Source: UBA2767 sp964194535 (GTDB lineage: Bacteria > Pseudomonadota > Alphaproteobacteria > Rhizobiales > Methyloligellaceae). From it: a stretch of DNA of 9,099 nucleotides. The DNA lies in NCBI GenBank assembly GCA_964194535.1, contig CAXMMX010000136.1, positions 1 through 9,099 on the forward strand, given 5' to 3'. The translations under genes and the position numbers were made by a program. Below the pieces are notes generated by a model that was not told the DNA's origin, made no database searches, and saw only the letters and a list, made by a program, of their open reading frames with translations. Of the stretch, positions 1 through 6,332 are shown piece after piece (within the stretch, counting starts at the first letter, position 1; the number at the start of each line of letters is the position of its first letter).

Positions 1-3000
1 GCCGCGCCCGTTGCCCATATCTGGTTCCTGAAGTCGCTGCCTTCGCGCATCGGTTTGCTGGTCGATATGACGCTCAAGGATCTTGAGCGGGTTCTTTATT
101 TCGAGAGCTACATTGTGATCGAGCCTGGGCTCACGACGCTGCAGGACCGCCAGTTGCTGTCTGAAGAAGAATATATGCAGGCGCAAGACGAGTTTGGCGA
201 AGACAGTTTCACAGCAGGCATTGGCGCCGAAGCCATCCGCGAGCTGCTGGTCAATCTTGATCTGGAAAAGATCGCCGAAGACCTGCGTGTCGAAATTGCT
301 GAGTCAACGACCGCGCTGAAGCCAATAAAACTCGGTAAACGCCTGAAGGTCATCGAGGCGCTGATCCACTCAGGCAACAGGCCGGAGTGGATGATCCTCA
401 CAGTCGTTCCGGTCATACCGCCAGAACTGCGCCCCCTGGTGCCGCTGGATGGCGGACGGTTCGCGACCTCGGACCTCAACGACCTCTACCGCCGGGTGAT
501 CAACCGCAACAATCGCCTCAAAAGGCTCATGGAGCTGCGCGCACCCGATATCATCATCCGCAATGAGAAGCGCATGCTGCAGGAGGCAGTCGATGCCCTG
601 TTTGACAATGGCCGCCGCGGCCGGGTCATCACGGGGGCCAACAAGCGTCCACTGAAGTCGCTCTCGGATATGCTCAAAGGCAAGCAGGGCCGTTTCCGCC
701 AGAACCTGCTCGGCAAGCGCGTGGACTATTCGGGCCGCTCTGTCATCGTGGTTGGACCGGAGTTGAAACTGCATCAGTGCGGTCTGCCCAAAAAGATGGC
801 GTTGGAACTGTTCAAGCCGTTTATCTATTCGCGGCTTGAGGCAAAGGGACTTTCCTCCACCGTCAAGCAGGCCAAGAAGCTGGTGGAGCGCGAGAAGCCC
901 GAAGTCTGGGACATTCTTGACGAGGTTATCCGCGAGCATCCGATTCTCTTGAACCGCGCGCCGACACTTCACCGTCTTGGAATTCAGGCATTTGAGCCGA
1001 TTCTCATCGAGGGTAAGGCAATCCAGCTTCATCCGCTGGTGTGCGCGGCCTTCAATGCCGACTTTGACGGCGACCAGATGGCGGTTCACGTACCTTTGTC
1101 TCTCGAAGCGCAGCTTGAAGCGCGCGTCCTGATGATGTCGACCAACAATATTCTGCATCCTGCAAACGGCACTCCGATCATCGTGCCGTCCCAGGACATC
1201 GTGCTTGGGCTCTACTATCTGAGCCTTATGAAAGAAGGGGAGCCCGGCGAAGGCATGGCTTTCAGCAGCGTCCCCGAAATTCAGCATGCGCTGGATAATG
1301 GCGTTGTCACGCTGCACACCAAGATTCATGGCCGCTTCGAAACGGCGGATGCAAAGGACAAACTTGAAAGCGCCATTTACGATACGACCCCAGGCCGGAT
1401 GCTGTTGGGCGAGTTGCTGCCCAAACGTCCGGGCATTATGTTCGATTTGATCAACCGTGAGCTCACCAAGCGGGAAATCTCCCATATGATCGATGTGGTC
1501 TACCGCCATTGCGGTCAGAAGGAGACTGTCATTTTCTGTGACCAGATCATGGGTCTGGGTTTCCGGCATGCATGCTGGGCCGGCATTTCCTTCGGCAAGG
1601 ACGACATGGTTGTACCGGAGCGCAAGGACAAGCTGGTCGCCGAGACCCACAGCCTCGTGAAGGAATATGAGCAGCAATACAATGATGGTCTGATTACAAA
1701 GGGCGAAAAATACAACAAGGTGGTTGATGCCTGGGCCAAATGTACCGACCGTGTTGCCGACGAGATGATGGATCACATCTCGGCTGTTGCTGTCGACAAG
1801 AAGACGGGCCGGGAGCTGCCGATCAACTCCATCTATATGATGGCGCATTCGGGTGCGCGTGGCTCTGCCGCGCAGATGAAGCAATTGGCTGGCATGCGCG
1901 GCCTGATGGCCAAGCCGTCTGGCGAGATCATCGAGACGCCGATTATCTCGAACTTCAAGGAAGGCCTGTCTGTGCTGGAGTACTTCAACTCCACTCATGG
2001 AGCGCGAAAGGGCCTTGCCGATACGGCTCTCAAGACAGCCAACTCGGGCTATCTTACGCGCCGCCTTGTTGACGTTGCGCAGGATTGCATCATCAACGAG
2101 GAGGATTGCGGAACAAAGAACGGCATTACCCTCCAGCCGGTTATCGATTCGGGTGAGGTTGTCGTGACGCTTGGCGCACGTGTCCTTGGTCGCACGGCTG
2201 CGCAAAAGATCGTTGATCCCGAAACAGGTGATGTTCTTGTTAAGGATGGCGAGCTAATCGACGAGATCCACGTTGAGAAGATTGAGGCGTCTCAACTCCA
2301 GGAGATGCGTATCCGTTCGGTGCTTACCTGCGAGGCAGGCAACGGGTCATGTTGCAAGTGCTACGGTCGAGACCTGGCGCGCGGGACGCCGGTCAATATG
2401 GGTGAAGCAGTTGGTGTCATCGCCGCGCAGTCGATTGGCGAACCGGGCACCCAGCTCACCATGCGTACCTTCCATATTGGCGGTACGGCGCAAGTCGTGG
2501 ATTCCTCGTTCATCGAGTCGAGTTTCGATGGAATGGTTAAGATCCAGAACAGAAACATTGCCAAGGACTCTCAGGGGCACCTTCTTGCAATGGGCCGCAA
2601 TATGTCAGTTGCGATTGTCGATGGAGATGGCAAAGAGCGGGCTGTGCAGCGGATTATATACGGCTCGCAAATGCGTGTGGACGATGGTGACAAGGTCAAG
2701 CGTGGCCAACGCCTGGCGGAATGGGATCCCTACACCCGGCCAATCCTCACTGAAACCGATGGTATCGTTAAGTTCGAGGACCTTGTTGACGCGATTTCAG
2801 TCAATGAGAAAACGGACGAGGCTACCGGCATCACCAACCGTGTCATCGTTGATTGGCGCACCAATACGCGAGGTGAGGGTCTCAAGCCCGCCATCGCCGT
2901 CATGGATGCCAAAGGCAAGCCGATTACTTTGTCGCGCGGCGGCGAGGCCCGCTATCTGCTGTCGGTCGATGCAATCCTGTCGGTTGACCCGGATCAGAAG

Positions 3001-3918
3001 GTCAAGGCTGGTGACGCGCTCGCCCGTATCCCGTTGGAGAGTGCAAAGACCCGTGATATTACCGGTGGTCTGCCGCGTGTGGCGGAACTGTTCGAAGCAC
3101 GCAGGCCCAAGGATCACGCCATTATCGCAGAGATCAGTGGAACCGTGGAGTTCGGGCGCGACTACAAGAACAAACGCCGGATCGCTATCAGACCCGAGGA
3201 TGATACGGACACGGTGGAGTATCTGATCCCGAAAGGGCGCCATCTGAGCGTCCAGGAAGGGGATCGCATAGAGAAGGGCGAATTTCTGCTTGATGGCCAT
3301 CCCGCACCACATGACATTCTTGCGATTAAGGGTGTCGAGGAACTGGCGGCCTATCTGGTGTATGAAATCCAGGAGGTTTACAGGCTCCAGGGCGTGACCA
3401 TCAATGACAAGCATATTGAGGTTATCGTCCGGCAGATGCTGCAGAAGGTCGAGATCGAGACCCCAGGGGACACTGAACTCCTCAAGGGAGAACAAATCGA
3501 TCGGAAAGACTTTGATATGCGTAATGAGCAGACGAAGGCGAACGGTGGCAAGCAGGCGACCGCGAGCCCGGTTCTGCTTGGCATCACCAAGGCATCGTTG
3601 CAAACGCGTAGCTTCATCTCTGCTGCATCGTTCCAGGAAACCACCCGCGTGCTCACCGAGGCTGCGTTGAACGGTAAGGTGGATACGCTGGAAGGCCTGA
3701 AGGAAAATGTCATCGTTGGCCGTTTGATCCCGGCTGGTACGGGCGCCATGCTGAACGAACTTCAACAGGTCGCGACGCATCGTGACGAGCTCATACTTAA
3801 AGAGCGTGCACGGGTGGCGGCCGAACGTCTGGCCGAGCAGGGCGGTGATGAAGCAGCTCTCATTGCTGACGAAGCGGCAGGAGCCGAAGCAGCCGAAGCT
3901 GAAGCGCCAGCCGAGTAA
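1..3918 (+). CDS. rpoC: DNA-directed RNA polymerase subunit beta' (5'-truncated by window)
   Basis: Largest catalytic subunit of RNA polymerase. The frame is open from base 1, and the first codons (AAPVAHIWFLKSLPSRIG) align to about residue 108 of E. coli RpoC. The N-terminus, including the first zinc-binding region, is therefore outside the window, and no start codon is present. The active-site motif NADFDGDQM is encoded at 1054-1080; its three Asp residues hold the catalytic Mg2+. The bridge-helix region (SGARGSAAQMKQLAG...) starts near 1849. Second zinc-site Cys codons are at 2107, 2329, 2350 and 2359, with an additional Cys at 2353. The trigger-loop segment TMRTFHIGG has its His codon at 2473-2475. 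It is followed by a long insertion, to about 3050, in the position of the E. coli SI3 domain, before TRDITGGLPRVAELFEARRP resumes. The C-terminus has an Ala/Glu-rich tail (about 3841-3915). Stop TAA at 3916-3918. Estimated full length ~1410 residues, normal for the class. Confidence 0.99.
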   Translation, partial: AAPVAHIWFLKSLPSRIGLLVDMTLKDLERVLYFESYIVIEPGLTTLQDRQLLSEEEYMQAQDEFGEDSFTAGIGAEAIRELLVNLDLEKIAEDLRVEIAESTTALKPIKLGKRLKVIEALIHSGNRPEWMILTVVPVIPPELRPLVPLDGGRFATSDLNDLYRRVINRNNRLKRLMELRAPDIIIRNEKRMLQEAVDALFDNGRRGRVITGANKRPLKSLSDMLKGKQGRFRQNLLGKRVDYSGRSVIVVGPELKLHQCGLPKKMALELFKPFIYSRLEAKGLSSTVKQAKKLVEREKPEVWDILDEVIREHPILLNRAPTLHRLGIQAFEPILIEGKAIQLHPLVCAAFNADFDGDQMAVHVPLSLEAQLEARVLMMSTNNILHPANGTPIIVPSQDIVLGLYYLSLMKEGEPGEGMAFSSVPEIQHALDNGVVTLHTKIHGRFETADAKDKLESAIYDTTPGRMLLGELLPKRPGIMFDLINRELTKREISHMIDVVYRHCGQKETVIFCDQIMGLGFRHACWAGISFGKDDMVVPERKDKLVAETHSLVKEYEQQYNDGLITKGEKYNKVVDAWAKCTDRVADEMMDHISAVAVDKKTGRELPINSIYMMAHSGARGSAAQMKQLAGMRGLMAKPSGEIIETPIISNFKEGLSVLEYFNSTHGARKGLADTALKTANSGYLTRRLVDVAQDCIINEEDCGTKNGITLQPVIDSGEVVVTLGARVLGRTAAQKIVDPETGDVLVKDGELIDEIHVEKIEASQLQEMRIRSVLTCEAGNGSCCKCYGRDLARGTPVNMGEAVGVIAAQSIGEPGTQLTMRTFHIGGTAQVVDSSFIESSFDGMVKIQNRNIAKDSQGHLLAMGRNMSVAIVDGDGKERAVQRIIYGSQMRVDDGDKVKRGQRLAEWDPYTRPILTETDGIVKFEDLVDAISVNEKTDEATGITNRVIVDWRTNTRGEGLKPAIAVMDAKGKPITLSRGGEARYLLSVDAILSVDPDQKVKAGDALARIPLESAKTRDITGGLPRVAELFEARRPKDHAIIAEISGTVEFGRDYKNKRRIAIRPEDDTDTVEYLIPKGRHLSVQEGDRIEKGEFLLDGHPAPHDILAIKGVEELAAYLVYEIQEVYRLQGVTINDKHIEVIVRQMLQKVEIETPGDTELLKGEQIDRKDFDMRNEQTKANGGKQATASPVLLGITKASLQTRSFISAASFQETTRVLTEAALNGKVDTLEGLKENVIVGRLIPAGTGAMLNELQQVATHRDELILKERARVAAERLAEQGGDEAALIADEAAGAEAAEAEAPAE

Positions 3919-3968
3919 CAAACTATTGGATGGGGCGTTTAAGCTCGAAGCCAACTGCAGACTATGTG

Positions 3969-3998
3969 AAGGGCCGCCTGGAACCAGGTGGCCCTTTT
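3969..3998 (+). terminator. Intrinsic terminator after rpoC
   Basis: Arms 3969-3981 (AAGGGCCGCCTGG) and 3984-3996 (CCAGGTGGCCCTT) pair fully apart from one G-T wobble. They form a GC-rich stem of 12-13 bp with a very small loop, and four T residues follow on the + strand (3995-3998). It lies about 50 nt after the rpoC stop and should end the rpoBC transcript. It also sits between convergent genes; read on the - strand the stem is followed only by TTCA, so it would be a weaker terminator for the permease transcript. Confidence 0.88.
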
Positions 3999-4028
3999 GC
4001 TGTCGGGGGTGTGCTTTTGCAGCGCGTG

Positions 4029-5063
4029 TTAAATAACCAGAGAGAAGAGCAGGCCGGAAATAACTGCACCGATAAACGCGAGCAGCAGATAGGCGCCAAA
4101 TACCGGCAGGCGGACGAGGGCGAACACCGCGATCGCAGCCGGGATGGAACTAACACCGCCGGCAATCAGAAAGGCCATGGCCGCGCCCGGGTCCATGCCT
4201 GCATCAACCAATCCTGACACCAGCGGAAGAGCGGCGTAGCCATTGAGGTAAGCGGGGACGCCGACCAAAGCAGCCAATGCCGTTCCGGCAAATCCGCCAC
4301 CCCCGAGGAATTGCGCGATCCATTCTCCGGGTACGTAAGTGAGCATCAGACTTTCAAGCAGGAAGGCGAGAGTCAGCCACTTGCCGAGGAACATGAAGTT
4401 TCGTGCCAGTTCCTTGCCGAAAACGGAACGCCGGTCAATTTCCTCCCAAAATGTCCAGTGAATGGGTTTGGCGTTGCGAACCGCGGACGCACCACACCCG
4501 CCATCGCCGATGCCGGGTTTCAACGGGTTGGCAAAAAGCGATGTAAATCCGAGTGCCAGCATGGTGAAACCTCCCATCAGGCCGACGCCGATCGCCGCTA
4601 CCGTCTTGGCCAGCGCAAAGGTGGAACCCAGCGTTCCGAGCGTGAGCACGAACATGGATGGATCCATAAGCGGCGAAGACAGCCAGAAGGCCATAACCGC
4701 GGGCAGGGGGACCCCCATGGTGAGCAGTGCGGCAATCAAGGGAATAACGCCGCAGGAGCAAAAAGGAGAGAGGCCGCCAAGCAGTGCCGCCATGAGGATC
4801 ATGAAGGCCACATGGCCCGAAAAAGCCAGTGCAATCAAACGATCGGCGCTGCTTGCCTTGGCATATGCGGCAAGGCCAACCGCAAGCGCAAGAAATGGCA
4901 GCACCAGGCCGAACTGAACAACCATGAACTTTGCGGATACCGGCAATTGCGCGGTGTCGAACAGGGCGAGAGCGGCAAGTATCAGAACACTAGCAGCGAC
5001 CGCCCTGTCGATGTGCAGTTCGGGAAGCTTACGGCGAATGGTGGAGATAACTGCTGAGCTCAT
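4029..5063 (-). CDS. ArsP_1/DUF318-family permease, putative (organo)arsenical or metal efflux
   Basis: Polytopic inner-membrane protein of 344 residues with about eight or nine hydrophobic segments (roughly 21-36, 47-67, 76-96, 105-130, 137-174, 224-241, 258-282, 292-316, 320-343). The family signature is SPFCSCGVIPL at residues 99-109, followed by a conserved stretch ending SSPLMDP (129-135). This places it in the ArsP_1 permeases (PF03773), whose members include the organoarsenical exporter ArsP and Cu/Zn exporters such as SO_0444. Residues 106-135 and 278-308 resemble each other (PL-x3-L-x3-G-x4-A-x-MAF), the internal duplication expected of such permeases. It has only three Cys: C102, C104 and C190; C190 lies in a Gly-rich, likely soluble linker before an acidic/basic segment (207-221). 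The ATG overlaps the arsR TGA as ATGA, and a GGAG box (5075-5078) lies 11 nt upstream, so it is co-transcribed and probably translationally coupled to the repressor. Substrate is inferred from family and neighbour only. Confidence 0.9.
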   Translation of the reverse strand: MSSAVISTIRRKLPELHIDRAVAASVLILAALALFDTAQLPVSAKFMVVQFGLVLPFLALAVGLAAYAKASSADRLIALAFSGHVAFMILMAALLGGLSPFCSCGVIPLIAALLTMGVPLPAVMAFWLSSPLMDPSMFVLTLGTLGSTFALAKTVAAIGVGLMGGFTMLALGFTSLFANPLKPGIGDGGCGASAVRNAKPIHWTFWEEIDRRSVFGKELARNFMFLGKWLTLAFLLESLMLTYVPGEWIAQFLGGGGFAGTALAALVGVPAYLNGYAALPLVSGLVDAGMDPGAAMAFLIAGGVSSIPAAIAVFALVRLPVFGAYLLLAFIGAVISGLLFSLVI

Positions 5064-5407
5064 TGGTCAACCAGCTCCAATGTTGAGTCTGCCTGATTGA
5101 TTGCGTCAAGTTCCTCTGGAGCCAAGCCCTCGCAACAATTCTCGGTGAGATAATTCGTCAACCCCTGCAGTGCCGTGTAAATCGCAGTGCAAATGACTTC
5201 ACGGCCGGACTTGTTCTGCGTGATCAGACCGGCGCGTGACAAGGTGTCAAGATGATGCGCCAGCGTGGACAGGGGGATATCGAGTTCGCTGCCGATACGC
5301 CCGGTTGCGGAACCCCGATTGCCGGCGCGCACCAGAAGTTTGAAAATCGACAGCCGCGTCTCGTTACCGAGCGCTGAAAAACCGTTCGCTGCATCTTTTT
5401 CGCGCAT
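5060..5407 (-). CDS. arsR: ArsR-family metalloregulatory repressor
   Basis: Winged-helix DNA-binding repressor, 115 residues from the chosen start. FSALGNETRLSIFKLL (residues 10-25) is the typical ArsR opening. The recognition helix region is LSTLAHHLDTLSRAGL (46-61) and the wing is around KSGREV (66-71). The CxC inducer motif of E. coli ArsR (alpha-3) is absent. The Cys residues are C73, in the wing/beta strand, and an adjacent pair C91-C92 after YLTEN at the end of the last conserved helix. This 18-residue spacing is the one I recall for the methylarsenite-responsive SpArsR. Start choice: an ATG at 5428 would add seven residues, but it has no Shine-Dalgarno sequence and lies only about 12 nt after the predicted transcription start. 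The ATG at 5407 has AAGGG at 5418-5422, ten nt upstream, so I prefer it. Its stop overlaps the permease start. It probably represses its own operon through the palindrome at 5438-5459. Confidence 0.92.
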   Translation of the reverse strand: MREKDAANGFSALGNETRLSIFKLLVRAGNRGSATGRIGSELDIPLSTLAHHLDTLSRAGLITQNKSGREVICTAIYTALQGLTNYLTENCCEGLAPEELDAINQADSTLELVDQ

Positions 5408-5417
5408 TTGTGGCCAG

Positions 5418-5422
5418 CCCTT
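5418..5422 (-). promoter_or_regulatory. Ribosome binding site that sets the arsR start
   Basis: On the - strand AAGGG (within GAAAAAGGG) lies ten nt before the ATG at 5407. It falls inside the coding sequence that would result from the alternative upstream ATG at 5428, which itself is preceded by AATTTT without any purine-rich box. This supports the shorter protein. Confidence 0.55.
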
Positions 5423-5437
5423 TTTCATAAAATTACG

Positions 5438-5459
5438 ATATAACTAGTTATATAGTTAT
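5438..5459. promoter_or_regulatory. Palindromic operator candidate for ArsR
   Basis: ATATAACTAGTTATAT at 5438-5453 is a perfect 16-bp palindrome. It overlaps a second inverted repeat, ATAACTA (5440-5446) and TAGTTAT (5453-5459), separated by 6 nt. The AT-rich dyad covers the -10 element of the arsR promoter, so a bound dimer would block RNA polymerase. AT-rich dyads just upstream of the repressor gene are usual for ArsR/SmtB operators. Assignment to this repressor is by position, not by a known consensus. Confidence 0.7.
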
Positions 5460-5474
5460 CAATGCCGGTGTCAA
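5447..5474 (-). promoter_or_regulatory. Promoter of the arsR-permease operon
   Basis: Read on the - strand, TTGACA (5474-5469) is a perfect -35. It is followed by 16 nt and TATAAC (5452-5447), a five-of-six match to the -10 consensus. Transcription would start near 5440, giving a leader of about 33 nt to the preferred arsR ATG. The near-consensus promoter together with an operator over the -10 fits a gene pair that is strongly expressed when the repressor is released. Confidence 0.72.
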
Positions 5475-5593
5475 TCCCTTTTCAACGGCCAGAGCGGGGT
5501 ATTTGACGTTATTGAATCGGGTGAAATGAGTCGTCCGGTGTCAATGTACGCAATAGCGCAAGTGGGGCGCCGCGCAGGCCAGCAAGAGTCAGC

Positions 5594-5613
5594 GGAAATC
5601 TCACGATATTTCC
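5594..5613. repeat. Inverted repeat upstream of the str promoter
   Basis: GGAAAT (5594-5599) and ATTTCC (5608-5613) form a 6-bp dyad with an 8-nt spacer. Its centre is about 57 bp before the predicted str transcription start, just upstream of the -35. It could be a regulator site or part of an AT-rich UP-like region. A dyad this short can occur by chance. Confidence 0.3.
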
Positions 5614-5625
5614 ACGAATTACCTG

Positions 5626-5654
5626 TTGACGGGCATAGAGAGCGTGCGTATGTT
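5626..5654 (+). promoter_or_regulatory. Promoter of the str operon (rpsL-rpsG-fusA-tuf)
   Basis: TTGACG at 5626-5631, a 17-nt spacer and TATGTT at 5649-5654 form a near-ideal housekeeping sigma promoter. The predicted start is near 5661. The segment between -10 and start is GC-rich (GCGCC at 5655-5659), the kind of discriminator found at promoters under stringent (ppGpp) control. The upstream terminator and the opposite-strand cassette cut rpsL off from rpoBC transcription, so a promoter is needed here. Confidence 0.75.
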
Positions 5655-5766
5655 GCGCCAACTTTACGGCAGGCGGTAGGACACATCGCATGGGGACATA
5701 TTGTCCTGGATAAGTCGGGTGTCTTCTAAACGCTGCCGTTAAAAAACCGGACCAAAACTGGGACAT

Positions 5767-5798
5767 GATCTTCGGACTAAGGTAAGGCCCGAAAGATC
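5767..5798 (+). other. Leader hairpin 1 (rpsL 5' UTR)
   Basis: GATCTTCGG (5767-5775) pairs with CCGAAAGATC (5789-5798): nine base pairs with a single bulged A, enclosing a 13-nt purine-rich loop (5776-5788). It lies about 105 nt after the predicted transcription start. Its role is unknown. Confidence 0.5.
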
Positions 5799-5814
5799 CT
5801 CTGGTTTTCAAGGT

Positions 5815-5848
5815 GCTGAGCGGCGCATATGCGGCCGTCTCGGCTTTT
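5815..5848 (+). terminator. Terminator-like hairpin in the rpsL leader (possible attenuator)
   Basis: The left arm 5815-5826 pairs with 5831-5844: GCTGAG with CTCGGC (one G-T wobble), then CGGC with GCCG after a bulged T5838, then GC with GC after a bulged G5833. The loop is ATAT at 5827-5830. This gives about 12 pairs, followed directly by TTTT (5845-5848). The geometry is that of an intrinsic terminator with a short T tract, about 70 nt before the rpsL start codon. A shorter alternative stem, GCCG-TCT-CGGC (5834-5844), is mutually exclusive with it. If active, it would release a leader RNA of about 190 nt. Confidence 0.5.
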
Positions 5849-5852
5849 GGTG

Positions 5853-5887
5853 CATGAGGCGTTGGCGTTGTCGCGTCTGCCCTCATG
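5853..5887 (+). other. Leader hairpin 3, next to the rpsL ribosome binding site
   Basis: CATGAGG (5853-5859) is perfectly complementary to CCTCATG (5881-5887), with a 21-nt loop containing a repeated GCGTTG. It ends about 14 nt before the rpsL Shine-Dalgarno sequence (AGAAGAAGG, 5902-5910). The position would suit translational control, but no protein or ligand can be named. Confidence 0.4.
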
Positions 5888-5917
5888 AAATTGTTATTGA
5901 GAGAAGAAGGCTAGCTA

Positions 5918-6289
5918 ATGCCGACAATACAACAGCTCGTTCGAAATCCGCGCCGTGTGCCGGTAAAGCGCAACAAGGTTCCGGCGATGGAAGCGTGCCC
6001 GCAAAAGCGGGGCGTTTGTACGCGCGTCTACACGACGACGCCGAAGAAGCCGAACTCAGCGCTTCGCAAGGTTGCCCGCGTGCGTTTGACCAATGGCTTT
6101 GAGGTCACGAGTTATATCCCCGGCGAGGGCCATAATCTTCAGGAACATTCGGTGGTGTTGATCCGTGGTGGCCGGGTCAAGGACCTGCCAGGTGTGCGGT
6201 ATCACATTATACGCGGCGTGCTCGATACCCAGGGTGTATCGGACCGCCGTCAACGACGCTCGAAATACGGCGCCAAGCGGCCGAAGTAG
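5918..6289 (+). CDS. rpsL: 30S ribosomal protein S12
   Basis: S12 lies at the decoding centre of the 30S subunit and contributes to tRNA selection accuracy. Its 123 residues are the usual length. Diagnostic blocks are PQKRGVCTRVYTTTPKKPNSALRKV (residues 28-52), GEGHNLQEHSVV (69-80), RGGRVKDLPGVRYH (83-96) and the basic tail RRSKYGAKRPK. The positions where streptomycin-resistance substitutions are known carry the wild-type K43 and K88, so the gene predicts a sensitive ribosome. D89 is the residue methylthiolated by RimO in E. coli. The ATG is preceded by AGAAGAAGG (5902-5910) at 7 nt. It is the first gene of the str operon, behind a long structured leader; rpsG follows after 43 nt. Confidence 0.99.
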   Translation: MPTIQQLVRNPRRVPVKRNKVPAMEACPQKRGVCTRVYTTTPKKPNSALRKVARVRLTNGFEVTSYIPGEGHNLQEHSVVLIRGGRVKDLPGVRYHIIRGVLDTQGVSDRRQRRSKYGAKRPK

Positions 6290-6332
6290 CGTCTGGCCAT
6301 CGTTAGGTATGAGATAAGGGAAGAGCACGGAT

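Larger units (their letters stand above)
5429..5917. other. Divergent intergenic region between arsR and rpsL
   Basis: A gene-free stretch of 489 bp. From left to right it holds the arsR operator and promoter (5438-5474), about 120 bp with little recognisable content (5475-5593), an inverted repeat (5594-5613), the str promoter (5626-5654) and the rpsL leader (about 5661-5917) with several predicted hairpins. An 11-bp direct repeat CCGGTGTCAAT occurs at 5465-5475 and 5535-5545. A small stem GGACA-TAT-TGTCC lies at 5694-5706. Short open frames here lack recognisable protein character. I saw no tRNA-like cloverleaf. Confidence 0.7.

Noticed and set aside
55..60. TTG at 55 as a start for rpoC
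   Set aside because: The frame is open to base 1 and the upstream codons match conserved internal RpoC sequence, so TTG is an internal Leu codon and the gene is simply cut by the window.
370..2205. Long open frame of 611 codons antisense to rpoC
   Set aside because: It lies wholly inside rpoC on the other strand, has no recognisable domain and no ribosome binding context, and arises from the codon bias of rpoC.
2797..3954. Open frame of 385 codons antisense to the rpoC 3' end
   Set aside because: Shadow of rpoC; the protein has no familiar motif and the frame runs across the rpoC terminator-proximal region without its own signals.
4311..5057. Open frame of 248 codons on the + strand opposite the permease
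   Set aside because: The product is highly polar and low in hydrophobic residues, as expected from the complement of a membrane-protein gene. The - strand has the family motif and an operon overlap.
5503..5531. TTGACG followed by 17 nt and ATGAGT as a second + strand promoter
   Set aside because: The -10 match is poor, while the promoter at 5626-5654 is much better and closer to rpsL.
5526..5729. 67-codon open frame upstream of rpsL
   Set aside because: It overlaps the str promoter, has no ribosome binding site and no recognisable protein features.
3919..5917. Insertion sequence or genomic-island ends around the arsR cassette
   Set aside because: I found no transposase, terminal inverted repeats, tRNA or convincing target-site duplication; only a 7-bp CCCTTTT is shared by the two sides, which is expected by chance.
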